A model generated the notes under the pieces. The model did not search any database and was not told the origin of the DNA. It was given only the letters and a program-made list of their open reading frames with translations. From NCBI RefSeq assembly GCF_900142735.1, contig NZ_FRBY01000004.1:186001-250000 (forward strand): a stretch of DNA of 64,000 nucleotides. Reading direction: 5' to 3'. Positions 42,277-52,057 of this stretch are shown one piece after another. The stretch's first letter is position 1. Each line of letters opens with the position of its first letter. A program made the position numbers and the translations under genes. This stretch comes from Flavobacterium saccharophilum. GTDB lineage: Bacteria; Bacteroidota; Bacteroidia; Flavobacteriales; Flavobacteriaceae.

Positions 42277-42362
42277 AATTGACGTTTTTCTTGCTGTAAG
42301 TAAGAGCATCTTAAAAAACAGAAAAATACAAATCAAATATTCAAATTTAAAAGATATACACT

Positions 42363-43649
42363 ATGAGCACAGAAATAATTAAACAGAACCCCTTTCAATC
42401 GATGATTGATCGTTTTAATATCGCAGCCGATATTCTTAATCTGGACGAATCAATCAGGCAAAAACTGCAGCGTCCGGAAAAACAAATCGTGGTTAATTTC
42501 CCGATTGTGTTAGATAACGGAAACGTTCAAAATTTTGAAGGATATCGTGTAATTCACAATACAGCTTTAGGGCCCTCAAAAGGAGGAATTCGTTACGATA
42601 CAGCCGTAAATCTTGATGAAGTTAAAGCACTGGCAGCTTGGATGACCTGGAAATCTGCCGTAACCGGAATTCCTTTTGGAGGCGCAAAAGGCGGAATTAT
42701 TTGTGATCCGAGAAAACATTCTAAAGCAGAATTAGAGAAAATTACGAGAGGATATACGAAAGCATTAGCCGATATTTTTGGACCTAACAAGGATGTTCCG
42801 GCACCAGACATGGGAACGGGACCAGACGAAATGGGCTGGTTGATGGATGAGTTTTCGTTACTTCATGGCAAGCCAATTCATGCTGTAGTAACTGGAAAAC
42901 ATTTGCATTCCGGAGGTTCATTAGGAAGGGTAGAAGCAACGGGAAGAGGTGTAAGTATTATTACATTATTAGCCCTTCAAAAATTGAAATTGAGACCAGC
43001 GAGATCTACTGCAGCTATTCAGGGCTTTGGAAATGTAGGATTACATTCGGCTTTATTTTTATACGAAAAAGGGTTGAAAATTGTCGCAGTAAGTGATGTT
43101 TCAGAAGCTTTTTATAATCCGGATGGGCTTAATATTCCAGAACTAATTTTGTATTATAATCTGAACAATAAAAATATTAAAGGTTATCCAAATTCGGTTG
43201 CCATCAAACATGAAGACTTGTTGTTATTAGATGTTGATGTATTGATTCCGGCAGCCAAGGAAGATGTTATTACACAGAAAAATGCTGCTGATATTAAAGC
43301 TAGAATTATTGTGGAAGGCGCTAACGGACCTGTTTCCTCTGATGCCGATAAGATATTACATGACAATAATGTTTTGGTTGTTCCTGATATTTTAGCGAAT
43401 GCTGGCGGTGTAACAGTTTCTTATTTTGAATGGCTTCAGAATTCACTTCTAGAGTCATGGAGAATTCATCAGATTAACACCCGCTTAGAAGATATTTTGG
43501 AAAAAGGTTTTGAAACGGTTTTCAGAATTGCATTGAAGCACAATGTGACGCCAAGAATTGCAGCCTATATTATTGCATTGCAAAAAGTGGCCGATGTACA
43601 ATTAGTGAAAGAGGTAGCATTGGATGCTCCGAAATTCAAGCAGAATTAA
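42363..43649 (+). CDS. gdhA: Glu/Leu/Phe/Val-type dehydrogenase (glutamate dehydrogenase)
   Basis: A 428-aa enzyme interconverting glutamate and 2-oxoglutarate plus ammonia. GPSKGGIRYDTAVNLDEVKA and KSAVTGIPFGGAKGGI hold the catalytic Lys residues; APDMGTGPDEMGWLMDEFS follows, and AIQGFGNVGLHSALFLYEKG is the Rossmann dinucleotide loop. The length suits the hexameric group. Upstream is the unusual leader region with terminator. Confidence 0.93.
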   Translation: MSTEIIKQNPFQSMIDRFNIAADILNLDESIRQKLQRPEKQIVVNFPIVLDNGNVQNFEGYRVIHNTALGPSKGGIRYDTAVNLDEVKALAAWMTWKSAVTGIPFGGAKGGIICDPRKHSKAELEKITRGYTKALADIFGPNKDVPAPDMGTGPDEMGWLMDEFSLLHGKPIHAVVTGKHLHSGGSLGRVEATGRGVSIITLLALQKLKLRPARSTAAIQGFGNVGLHSALFLYEKGLKIVAVSDVSEAFYNPDGLNIPELILYYNLNNKNIKGYPNSVAIKHEDLLLLDVDVLIPAAKEDVITQKNAADIKARIIVEGANGPVSSDADKILHDNNVLVVPDILANAGGVTVSYFEWLQNSLLESWRIHQINTRLEDILEKGFETVFRIALKHNVTPRIAAYIIALQKVADVQLVKEVALDAPKFKQN

Positions 43650-43783
43650 ATATTGGTTTGGGAGAAAGATTTTTTATTTATTGAAATCGTTTTTGGTTAG
43701 TAAGCGAAATTAATTAAGTAAAAATATCTTTCTCTCTTGGTTTATAAATGACTTTCTTCTCTATTAAAAAGTAATTTTTAAAA

Positions 43784-45007
43784 ATGAAAAATATTAATTT
43801 TCTTGCCTTTGCTATGCCTGCTTTTTTCTTGTTTTTATTTTTGGAATACAAGCTGGCAAAACGTAAAAAGAGACCGGAAATTTTCAATTATGAAAGTTCT
43901 GTTTCAAACATTAGCATTGGTATAGCCGAGAGATTAATTAATCTTTTTATCGCGGCCAGTTTTTATCAGCTGTATTATTTGATTTATGATAATTACAGGC
44001 TTTTTGATATTCCGGCTAATATTTTTGTTTGGTTTGCCTTAATTCTCGCTACCGATTTTGTTTGGTATTGGTACCATAGATTAGGACATGAAGTTAATTT
44101 TTTCTGGGCTGCACATATTGTACACCATCATAGTGAAGAATTTAATTTTACCGCTGCAGCCAGAATTACCACTTTTCAGGCTGTTATCCGAACGGGATTT
44201 TGGTGTGTATTGCCTTTTGTTGGTTTTCATCCAACAATGGTAATTACGATGTTGATTGTGCACGGAGCGTATTCGTTCTTTACACACACGCAACTTATTG
44301 GCAGCATAAAATGGCTGGAATATGTTTTTGTAACTCCTGCTGTACATGGTGTTCATCATGCCTCTGATGAAAAATACCTGGATAAAAATTACGGAGATAT
44401 GTTTACTTTTTGGGATCGTCTTTTTGGAACTTTCCAGGAAGAAGAAGAAAAACCAAAATACGGACTGACACATCCCTTAAAAAGTTATAGTTTTCTATGG
44501 CAGCACTTTCATTACTATTTTGAGATTTATGAATTATGGAAACGGTCAAAAGGTTTTAAAGCCAGATGGAAAGCTGTTTTTGGAAGTCCCGCACATATGG
44601 ATCAGGATATTCGGCCAACGTTAGAAAAGCGCTTTCTGCAAGACAAAGAGAATCCACACCAACGATTGAAATTTCGAAATTATCTCTATATTCAATTAGG
44701 AGTTTGTACTTTGTTTTTAACCGTTTTTACTTATTATTTTGATTATTTAAATGGCTTCGATAAAGCTTTTGTATTGGCTTTTATTCTGATAACCTTAATC
44801 AATTGCGGTGCTTTACTAGAACAGCGAAAATGGATTTATTATCTGGAATATGCTCGTCTTTTTATGATTACAACTTACTTTTTATATGAAGAAAATTTAA
44901 CGGCATTTTTCTTTGTTCCTCTTGCCATAATGATTTTTGCCGAGCAGTTGTTTTCGTTAAGTAAACGCTATCAGAATGTGGTGTTGCAATTAGAGGTTTC
45001 AGAGTAG
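43784..45007 (+). CDS. Sterol desaturase-family membrane hydroxylase
   Basis: A 407-aa protein with membrane segments and the three His clusters of the fatty-acid hydroxylase family: HRLGH (in YHRLGHEVNFFWAAH), HIVHHHSEEFN and HGVHHASDEKY. The C-terminal third is additional membrane helices. It could hydroxylate a lipid head or tail; substrate unknown. Confidence 0.85.
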   Translation: MKNINFLAFAMPAFFLFLFLEYKLAKRKKRPEIFNYESSVSNISIGIAERLINLFIAASFYQLYYLIYDNYRLFDIPANIFVWFALILATDFVWYWYHRLGHEVNFFWAAHIVHHHSEEFNFTAAARITTFQAVIRTGFWCVLPFVGFHPTMVITMLIVHGAYSFFTHTQLIGSIKWLEYVFVTPAVHGVHHASDEKYLDKNYGDMFTFWDRLFGTFQEEEEKPKYGLTHPLKSYSFLWQHFHYYFEIYELWKRSKGFKARWKAVFGSPAHMDQDIRPTLEKRFLQDKENPHQRLKFRNYLYIQLGVCTLFLTVFTYYFDYLNGFDKAFVLAFILITLINCGALLEQRKWIYYLEYARLFMITTYFLYEENLTAFFFVPLAIMIFAEQLFSLSKRYQNVVLQLEVSE

Positions 45008-45013
45008 AGAATG

Positions 45014-45215
45014 TTTGCCACGAATTGCACGAATTTTCACGAATTACAGTCCCAGCTGGACGATATGTTTATAGCAATTAATACAAGTTGACAAGATAAG
45101 CTCCAGCGGAGCGAAATATATCACCCCGATGGGGCTCTTCCATATAATTTTAAATGTTTCTATAAATATATCGTCCCGCTGGGACTTACAATAATTCGTG
45201 AAAATTCGTGGCAAA
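45014..45215. repeat. Nested inverted repeat between convergent genes
   Basis: Outer arms TTTGCCACGAATTGCACGAA (45014-) and TTCGTGAAAATTCGTGGCAAA (to 45215). Inner arms AGTCCCAGCTGGACGATAT and ATATCGTCCCGCTGGGACT. Innermost words CTCCAGCGGAG and CCCCGATGGGG are palindromic themselves. A 200-bp multi-arm structure at a convergent junction. Confidence 0.85.
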
Positions 45216-45223
45216 CCTTAAAA

Positions 45224-46822
45224 TTAAATCGTCTTAATCGCCATGATCTTCTCTTCAAATGTATCTTTAAAATCAGATTTACTTTTGATTCTGGTTTTGT
45301 AGGTATAAATGGTAGCTACAGAAAGTTCCAGGAATTCTGCCATTTGACTACTATCCTGAATTCCTAATCTATACAAGGCAAAAATCCTGAGTTCTGTGTT
45401 TAAAAGTTCTCCTTTTTTAACGATACATTTATGATCATTCGGGAAAAGATTGTTAAAATCGGTCACAAAAGTGGGGAACAATTTTAGGAAGATTTCATCA
45501 AATTGATGGAAAAGATTCTCGCGTTCTTCCTTCACATTGTAGCGTTTCAAACTTGCAATAACTTCATCTGTTTTTTTTGTAATGATTTTATGAAGTGTAC
45601 TTTTCTGAATATGATCTATTTTATTAATGAACGCCGATGTCGCCTTAATAAAATACGTAATATATTCTTCTTTAATGGCATTGGCCTCACTCAGACTAAT
45701 ATTCATTTCCTGAAGTTGTGCATACGAAGACGCCATTATTTTTCGTGCTTTATTTCTTTCTTTTAATTGTTTAAAAATGATTATCAGAAACAAAACAATA
45801 ATCACAGTAAGAATTGTCAATAAAATAATGATTCTTTCCAGTTTATCATTTTTCTCTTTTACGTTATTCAATTGTGCTTTCTCAATAATCGGTAAGATCG
45901 TGGAAATCTCAATTTTTCGATGTCTGGCATTATAGAAAGTGGCATCGTCCATCGCGATATTGATGTATTCGTTGGCTTTATCCAAATAACCCATTTTAAA
46001 GAGTTCATTGGCTAAATTCCGAAGGGCAACCGTTTCTTTGGTGGCGTTTTTAACATCGGCAATAGCGGCAAGTGCCAGATAATAAATGGCTTTTTTGGTA
46101 TAGCCCCTTTCTGAATAAATATAACCGAGACTTGAAGTTGCAATTCCGTAATAATCAGATGGTAATTTGTAATTGTTGATCCAGTAGCTGAAGGCGAATT
46201 CCGCACCACGCCAATCCTGTTGTTTTAATCTTTTTAAACTCTCGGCAGCCCAATATTCATTAGTATTGGTTCCTATTAATTCTAAAGCTTTTTTCAGAAA
46301 ATGATTTCCTTGTTGTACATAATGAATATTAAAACGCTGATCTTTATTATAATCGGCTAAATCATAGTACGCACGTGCTTTTATGGAATAATATTCGAAT
46401 TTGTTTTTTTGATCGAGCTTTTGATCATCAATGACATTCAATGTATCGATAGCTTCTTTAAAAAGTCCGGATGAAAGTAAAACAAAACCTTCTTTAATTC
46501 GGCTTTTAGCCAAATATTTAGGATCTTTTAAAACAATCGCCTTGACTTTTGCTTCTTCTAAATAATAATAAGCGGAGTCATATTTGAATGATTTGTATTC
46601 GTCAAACAACGACATATAAGTATTGTAAAGCTGTTCGTTGTTTTGACTTACGGTAAATTTTGATATGTCTTTTTTTAAGGCTTCAATTTTACGATACTTC
46701 TGTTTTAAGTAAACGTCTTTTTTAAGAAGCACTTTATCTAATTCTTCCAGAACAGGATTTGTCTCTTTCGCAGTTAGAGAAAAACCTGCAATAAAAAAAA
46801 ATAGAATGAATATTCTTTGCAT
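45224..46822 (-). CDS. DUF6377-type PUL regulator with TPRs
   Basis: A 532-aa protein: signal peptide, tetratricopeptide-like repeats in the periplasm (about 40-310), one membrane segment ([20 protein letters not shown], about 328-347), coiled coil, then a cytoplasmic DUF6377 region with a C-terminal LuxR-like helix-turn-helix ([37 protein letters not shown]). It would sense sugar binding outside and regulate the PUL transcribed divergently from 47306, as SusR-like proteins do. Confidence 0.88.
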   Translation of the reverse strand: MQRIFILFFFIAGFSLTAKETNPVLEELDKVLLKKDVYLKQKYRKIEALKKDISKFTVSQNNEQLYNTYMSLFDEYKSFKYDSAYYYLEEAKVKAIVLKDPKYLAKSRIKEGFVLLSSGLFKEAIDTLNVIDDQKLDQKNKFEYYSIKARAYYDLADYNKDQRFNIHYVQQGNHFLKKALELIGTNTNEYWAAESLKRLKQQDWRGAEFAFSYWINNYKLPSDYYGIATSSLGYIYSERGYTKKAIYYLALAAIADVKNATKETVALRNLANELFKMGYLDKANEYINIAMDDATFYNARHRKIEISTILPIIEKAQLNNVKEKNDKLERIIILLTILTVIIVLFLIIIFKQLKERNKARKIMASSYAQLQEMNISLSEANAIKEEYITYFIKATSAFINKIDHIQKSTLHKIITKKTDEVIASLKRYNVKEERENLFHQFDEIFLKLFPTFVTDFNNLFPNDHKCIVKKGELLNTELRIFALYRLGIQDSSQMAEFLELSVATIYTYKTRIKSKSDFKDTFEEKIMAIKTI

Positions 46823-47305
46823 AATTTGTTTTGGTTAAGGGTAGAATTCTTTTTGGTTAGTTAAGTTAATTCGTTTTTTTAATTCAGGGTAAAATAATTG
46901 ACTGTTGATGATTTAATAGCTTTTAGGATATGGTAATTCTCTTAATAACAAAGCTATATAATTTAGATCATCAAACAAAAATAAGATCTAAATGTTAAAA
47001 GTAGTCTAATAATTTGCAATTATACAATAAAAAGCAATAATATATATGTATAGTGAAAAAAATATAGACTTTAATTTACATATTGTCATAAATACCATTA
47101 TTTATATGCTATTTTTCATCTAAACAACGTCTTGATTTTTGTAAATGCAAAAATATCATAAAATATTGATTTCCAGTTTGTTGAATAAAAAAATATTTGA
47201 ATTACATCTTGATTTTTATCAGATTTTTTTTTTTAGGTTTTTTTAACATCTAGCTTCGTTCTGTCTTTAATGAGACAAAAAAACTAACAAACAAACCACA
47301 AATTT
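46823..47305. promoter_or_regulatory. Divergent PUL promoter region
   Basis: AT-rich, gene-free. TCTTGATTTTT occurs twice (47130-47140 and 47207-47217), 77 bp apart in the same direction, possible binding sites of the DUF6377 regulator. No perfect TTTG-N19-TAnnTTTG seen. Confidence 0.4.
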
Positions 47306-47827
47306 ATGAGATGTAAAAGTATTTATTGGTTAGCTGTTATTATGTGTCTGTTTGCCATTGGCTGTGACAGTATTGATGACGGAAGCTATGTTGATCCAAT
47401 TACCATTTATGAGAAAGTAAACGGAGATTGGGGATTAACAAATTTGAAAATGGTAGATGAAGCTGCGAAAGCAAATGCCATCGAGCCAAACGAAGAAAAC
47501 TTGAGTACGTACTTTAACTACGAGGATTTTAAAATCAGATTCAGCGTAGACGAAAAGAACCAGCCAACAAGTTACGAGGTTATGGGTAATGTTCCTCCTT
47601 TATTCGCGCCAAAAGGATATTGGAAATTAAGCTCCGATTTTCAACAGACAAATGCCAGTGCAGTAAGAATTTATTTGTACAGCGACGCTCAAAAAACACA
47701 AAAAACAGATGAACTTCGATTAACATCAGTTCCGGGAAGCAACGACGAAATGGAATTTCAGTTGGTACATTCTTCAAACGGAACTCCTTTTGTGTCTTAT
47801 GTATTTAAATTAAATGCTATTAATTAA
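47306..47827 (+). CDS. PUL lipoprotein, DUF5004-like
   Basis: A 173-aa lipoprotein (WLAVIMCLFAIGC, lipid Cys20). It has KVNGDWGLTNLKMVDEAAK and a beta-rich lipocalin-like pattern to the C-terminus (YWKLSSDFQQT, MEFQLVHSSNGTPFVSYVF). DUF5004 proteins appear in Bacteroidetes glycan loci with SusC/SusD. Probably a surface-exposed glycan binder; not certain. Confidence 0.65.
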   Translation: MRCKSIYWLAVIMCLFAIGCDSIDDGSYVDPITIYEKVNGDWGLTNLKMVDEAAKANAIEPNEENLSTYFNYEDFKIRFSVDEKNQPTSYEVMGNVPPLFAPKGYWKLSSDFQQTNASAVRIYLYSDAQKTQKTDELRLTSVPGSNDEMEFQLVHSSNGTPFVSYVFKLNAIN

Positions 47828-47919
47828 GAAGTATTATGAAATCGCCATGATTCCAAATTACAAACTGGAACAAAGAATGGCGATACCATATTCCGACAAA
47901 AAACAAATATTACATACAT

Positions 47920-49002
47920 ATGAAAAAGTTTATATATACAATTTTACTTGCCCTTTTGATGGCGCCTAATTTTATTCAGGCACAAGAAGCTGCAGGAGCT
48001 GTTGGTTCAATCTCATCATATCCAGTAGTTTACAAATACGATGAACAGGTGACATGGTATTTTGATATGTCAGCATCCACTTTTGCAGAAAACGAAGATC
48101 TATATTTATGGATGTGGTCTCCATCAGAACCAGACGCAGGAAACTGGGAAAATTCTTCAGATTTTGCCAAACTGAAATATGAAGGAAATAAAGTTTGGAG
48201 TTTTACCTTGACGCCAACCGTTTATTTTTCTCAAACTCCAGATCAAATTGCAGCAAGCGCAGGATTTTGGTTTCGTTTAAAAAACAAAAACGGATCAAAG
48301 CAAAGTGATGTAGCCAATGTAGCTTATACTGATTTTTCTTCATTTTATACTGCTAATGAGTTAATCAGATCGTATCCAACAAAACCAACAATTGACAAAC
48401 CGGTTAGTATTTTATTTAATTCAAACCTAAAAGACGGCTTTAATGGTGTTCCGAGTGTGCATTTTCATAGTGGATTAAACAATTGGGCCGTTTTACAGGA
48501 ATATCAGGCCTGGATTCCGGAAGTATCTGAAAAAACAAAATTGAAAGATTTAGGAAATGGTTTTTACAGAATGGATTTGATTCCACAGGAATATTATAAT
48601 ACAGAACCGGGTTTTGTTATGGAAAACATTACTTTTCTGTTCGTAGCAAAAGACTGGACAACAAATTCTGGTGATCAGATAATTTACGCCGGAGAATATA
48701 TTCCGCCACCGCCACCAGTATTTGGATTTTTCCCTTTACAAATCAGTCAAAGAGATTTCCTTGGAATGTCGCGTAAAAACAACGAGCCAGGTGTAAACAA
48801 ACTAATTTATACAATTAATGCGGGCAGTAAAGTGATTTCAGGTGAATTTGCCGGAGGAACAGCTGAGATAAAAGGATTTGTCAATTTGGTTTCTGAGCTT
48901 AACGGAATTCCGGGCTTAACGGAAATTCATGTTTTGGTAAAAGATAACAAGGATAAAACAATTTCGGATACCACGATTCCTCTTAAAACTTTAGACAAAT
49001 AA
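47920..49002 (+). CDS. PUL secreted protein, possible surface glycan-binding protein
   Basis: A 360-aa protein with a signal peptide (ILLALLMAPNFIQAQ). Two beta-sandwich-like halves are visible (TWYFDMSASTFAENEDLYLW and PSVHFHSGLNNWAVLQ), joined by a Pro run PPPPP near 267-271. DUF4961-like proteins occupy this position with DUF5004 in other PULs, but I cannot confirm that family. Starts 92 bp after the DUF5004-like gene. Confidence 0.6.
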   Translation: MKKFIYTILLALLMAPNFIQAQEAAGAVGSISSYPVVYKYDEQVTWYFDMSASTFAENEDLYLWMWSPSEPDAGNWENSSDFAKLKYEGNKVWSFTLTPTVYFSQTPDQIAASAGFWFRLKNKNGSKQSDVANVAYTDFSSFYTANELIRSYPTKPTIDKPVSILFNSNLKDGFNGVPSVHFHSGLNNWAVLQEYQAWIPEVSEKTKLKDLGNGFYRMDLIPQEYYNTEPGFVMENITFLFVAKDWTTNSGDQIIYAGEYIPPPPPVFGFFPLQISQRDFLGMSRKNNEPGVNKLIYTINAGSKVISGEFAGGTAEIKGFVNLVSELNGIPGLTEIHVLVKDNKDKTISDTTIPLKTLDK

Positions 49003-49030
49003 TTCACTATCAAATTAAAACATCATTATA

Positions 49031-52000
49031 ATGAATAGTAAAAATAAAAAAATAGTCCTGCAGGATCTGTGGACTACTAAAACTGTGGTATTCATGATTT
49101 TCATGCTTTTTCTTTCGGCAGGAATGTTTGCTCAGGAAAAAAAGCAGGTATCAGGTACCGTTTATGACAATACAGGAACTGTGTTGCCAGGCGCTTCGGT
49201 AATTGAGGTGGGTACTAAAAATGCCACCACAACAGATTTTGACGGAAGATTTACTTTGTCTGTAGCCGTAGGAGGTTCGATTGAAGTATCCTTTATAGGA
49301 ACAACAACTCAGAAAGTACAAATTACATCAGCAACCAAGGCTAATATTGATGTTCGTTTACAAAACGATGGTTATCAGTTGGCAGAAGTACAAGTTGTTT
49401 CTGTCGGATACGGAACGCAAAAGAAATCAGATTTAACCGGAGCTATTTCAACCGTTAAAGCAGACGATTTAGTAAAAGGAACAATCTCTTCTACAGAGCA
49501 GGTTCTGCAAGGAAAAGTAGCGGGATTAAATGTTATTCGTCCTTCAGGAGATCCTGCAGCAGGTTCTACTTTGCGTTTGCGTGGAGGAACTTCATTAACA
49601 GCAAGCAACAGTCCGCTTATTGTGGTGGATGGAATTGCCGGTGTTGATATCAATGTGGTTCAGCCTTCTGATATTAAATCGGTAGACGTTTTAAAAGATG
49701 CTTCGGCGACAGCCATATACGGATCAAGAGGAGCAAATGGAGTTATCATCATTACTACAAAATCAGGAACAAAAGGTGTTTCTGTTACCTATAGCGGATT
49801 ATCAAGTTTTGGTTATGTAAACGATAACTTAGATCTTTTATCAGCAAACCAATGGAGAGGTTATATACGCCAAACCGGAAATCAGGATGCAATTGATTAT
49901 GGTGGAAATACAGATTGGCAAAAAGCAATCGAACAAACCGCTATTTCACAATCGCATACTTTAAGCATCAATTCAGGTAAGGCTGACAGCGGTTTCAGAA
50001 TGTCTCTTTCGTACTTAAATAATGAAGGTGTTATCAAATCGACTGGATTGGAAAGATTGAGCGGAAACGTTAGCGGCTACCAATATCTTGGAGATAATAA
50101 AGACGTGAAATTTGATATGGGTTTATTCGCTAATATCGACAAATGGCACCCGTTAGATTACAGAATTTTTGAGCGTGCATACAATTTAAATCCAACGATT
50201 CCGGTTTATGATGCTAATGGAGAATTTACTTCAGTTGGAGGAACTATTTATGAAAATCCGGTTGAAATTTTGACCAACAGAACAGTGGATAATGAAAGAC
50301 ACAGACTTTTAGGATATTTTAAAACTGAAGTTAAGTTTTTAAATGATTTTACTGCTGTGGCAAATATTTCATTAGAACATAATGCAGTTCAGGGAAGTAC
50401 TTACAAACCATCTTATGCTGTTATGGAAGGAAGAACAGAAGACGGTTATGCTCAAAAAACGTACGCAGAATACACTAACGCACAAGGAGAATTGTATGTG
50501 AATTACAATAAAACTTTTGGGAAACACACTATTAGTGCTTTAGGTGGATACTCTTATTTAGAGAATATTTATGAAGGTTTTGGAGCACAAAGAAGTGGTT
50601 TTGTATCAGATGCTTTTAGTTATAACAATTTAGGTGCCGGATATAATTATCGTTTGGGCGATGTGTATTCTTATAAAGGAAAATCAAATTTAGTTTCTTT
50701 TTATGCTCGTGCTAATTATAGTTTTGATAGCAAATATTTGTTTACTGCAACAGTAAGAAGAGACGGTTCAAGCCGTTTTGGAGAAAACAATAAATGGGGA
50801 ACTTTTCCATCAGCTTCTGCAGCATGGAGAATTTCTAACGAAGAATTTATGAGTGGTACAAAAGACTGGTTAGGCAATTTAAAATTAAGAGTAGGTTACG
50901 GAGTTACAGGTAATCAGGACGGAATTGGCGAATATAAATCGCTTTCAATCTTAGGAGTTGGAAATGACAGTTATTACGATCCGGTTACACAAACCTGGAG
51001 TTTGGCTTATTCTCCAAAACAAAATCCAAATCCTGACTTAAAATGGGAATCTACTAAACAATTAAATATTGGTGTCGATTTTACCTTATTTGACCGAGTA
51101 ACAGGATCATTCGAATATTATTCAAAAACAACAGACGATTTATTATACACTTATGAAGTTCCTCAGCCTCCTTATTTAGTAGGAACTATGTTGGCAAACG
51201 TTGGTGAAATGTCAAACAAAGGAGTGGAGCTTACGCTGAATGCAGACATCATAAAAGGAGATAAATTTTCATGGAATGCTAATTTAACGTTAGGACACAA
51301 CGTTCAGAAAATCGAAAAACTGTCAAATACAACTTACGAAACAGATGTAATTTACAGCGGATCTTTACATGGATTAGCTGGTATGTCCGGACAATATTCT
51401 CAAATTATTGCTGAAGGATATCCGGTTGGAACCTTTTGGGGTTTCAAAAATGCAGGACTTGACGCTGATGGAAAAATTCAATACTACAATGCAGCTGGAG
51501 CTGTAGTGGCAGAAAGTGCTCTAACAGATGCTGATAAAACCGATTTAGGAAATATTCAGCCAGATTTGAGTTTAGGTATTGGTATGAATTTTACGTATGG
51601 AAATTTTGATTTAGGTGTTTCGGGTTACGGAATGTTTGGCCAAAAAGCATTAAATGCGACCAATATGATGTTGAATGATCCTAACAGATTACCAGCCTAT
51701 AATGTGCCAGATGATTTCTTAAACAGCGGTCTTACTTCATCTCCAAAATATTCAGATTACTGGATCGAAGATGCTTCTTTCTTCAGACTTCAGACACTTT
51801 CAGTGGGTTATACTTTGCCTTTGAAATCGAAATCATCAAAATTCAGAGTTTATGCTATGGGAGAGAATCTGTTTGTAATTACAGGTTATAAAGGTGTAGA
51901 TCCGGAGATTGGTTTAAATGCACAAGATGGTCAAGATCAAACGGGATTAGCAGCGCCTGGAATCGATAAGTACAACAATTATCCGCGACCAACTACAATT

Positions 52001-52033
52001 TCTGTTGGATTAAATTTTACGTTTAATAATTAA
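49031..52033 (+). CDS. susC: SusC-like TonB-dependent glycan importer
   Basis: A 1000-aa protein: signal (FMIFMLFLSAGMFAQ), carboxypeptidase-like beta domain (about 37-115), plug with SVGYGTQKKSDLTGAISTVK, RLRGGTSLTASNSPLIVVDG and ATAIYGSRGANGVIIITTKSG, then the 22-strand barrel ending TTISVGLNFTFNN. It pairs with the SusD-like gene 24 bp downstream. Confidence 0.95.
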   Translation: MNSKNKKIVLQDLWTTKTVVFMIFMLFLSAGMFAQEKKQVSGTVYDNTGTVLPGASVIEVGTKNATTTDFDGRFTLSVAVGGSIEVSFIGTTTQKVQITSATKANIDVRLQNDGYQLAEVQVVSVGYGTQKKSDLTGAISTVKADDLVKGTISSTEQVLQGKVAGLNVIRPSGDPAAGSTLRLRGGTSLTASNSPLIVVDGIAGVDINVVQPSDIKSVDVLKDASATAIYGSRGANGVIIITTKSGTKGVSVTYSGLSSFGYVNDNLDLLSANQWRGYIRQTGNQDAIDYGGNTDWQKAIEQTAISQSHTLSINSGKADSGFRMSLSYLNNEGVIKSTGLERLSGNVSGYQYLGDNKDVKFDMGLFANIDKWHPLDYRIFERAYNLNPTIPVYDANGEFTSVGGTIYENPVEILTNRTVDNERHRLLGYFKTEVKFLNDFTAVANISLEHNAVQGSTYKPSYAVMEGRTEDGYAQKTYAEYTNAQGELYVNYNKTFGKHTISALGGYSYLENIYEGFGAQRSGFVSDAFSYNNLGAGYNYRLGDVYSYKGKSNLVSFYARANYSFDSKYLFTATVRRDGSSRFGENNKWGTFPSASAAWRISNEEFMSGTKDWLGNLKLRVGYGVTGNQDGIGEYKSLSILGVGNDSYYDPVTQTWSLAYSPKQNPNPDLKWESTKQLNIGVDFTLFDRVTGSFEYYSKTTDDLLYTYEVPQPPYLVGTMLANVGEMSNKGVELTLNADIIKGDKFSWNANLTLGHNVQKIEKLSNTTYETDVIYSGSLHGLAGMSGQYSQIIAEGYPVGTFWGFKNAGLDADGKIQYYNAAGAVVAESALTDADKTDLGNIQPDLSLGIGMNFTYGNFDLGVSGYGMFGQKALNATNMMLNDPNRLPAYNVPDDFLNSGLTSSPKYSDYWIEDASFFRLQTLSVGYTLPLKSKSSKFRVYAMGENLFVITGYKGVDPEIGLNAQDGQDQTGLAAPGIDKYNNYPRPTTISVGLNFTFNN

Positions 52034-52057
52034 GCGATTAACTCAAAAATAGAACAA

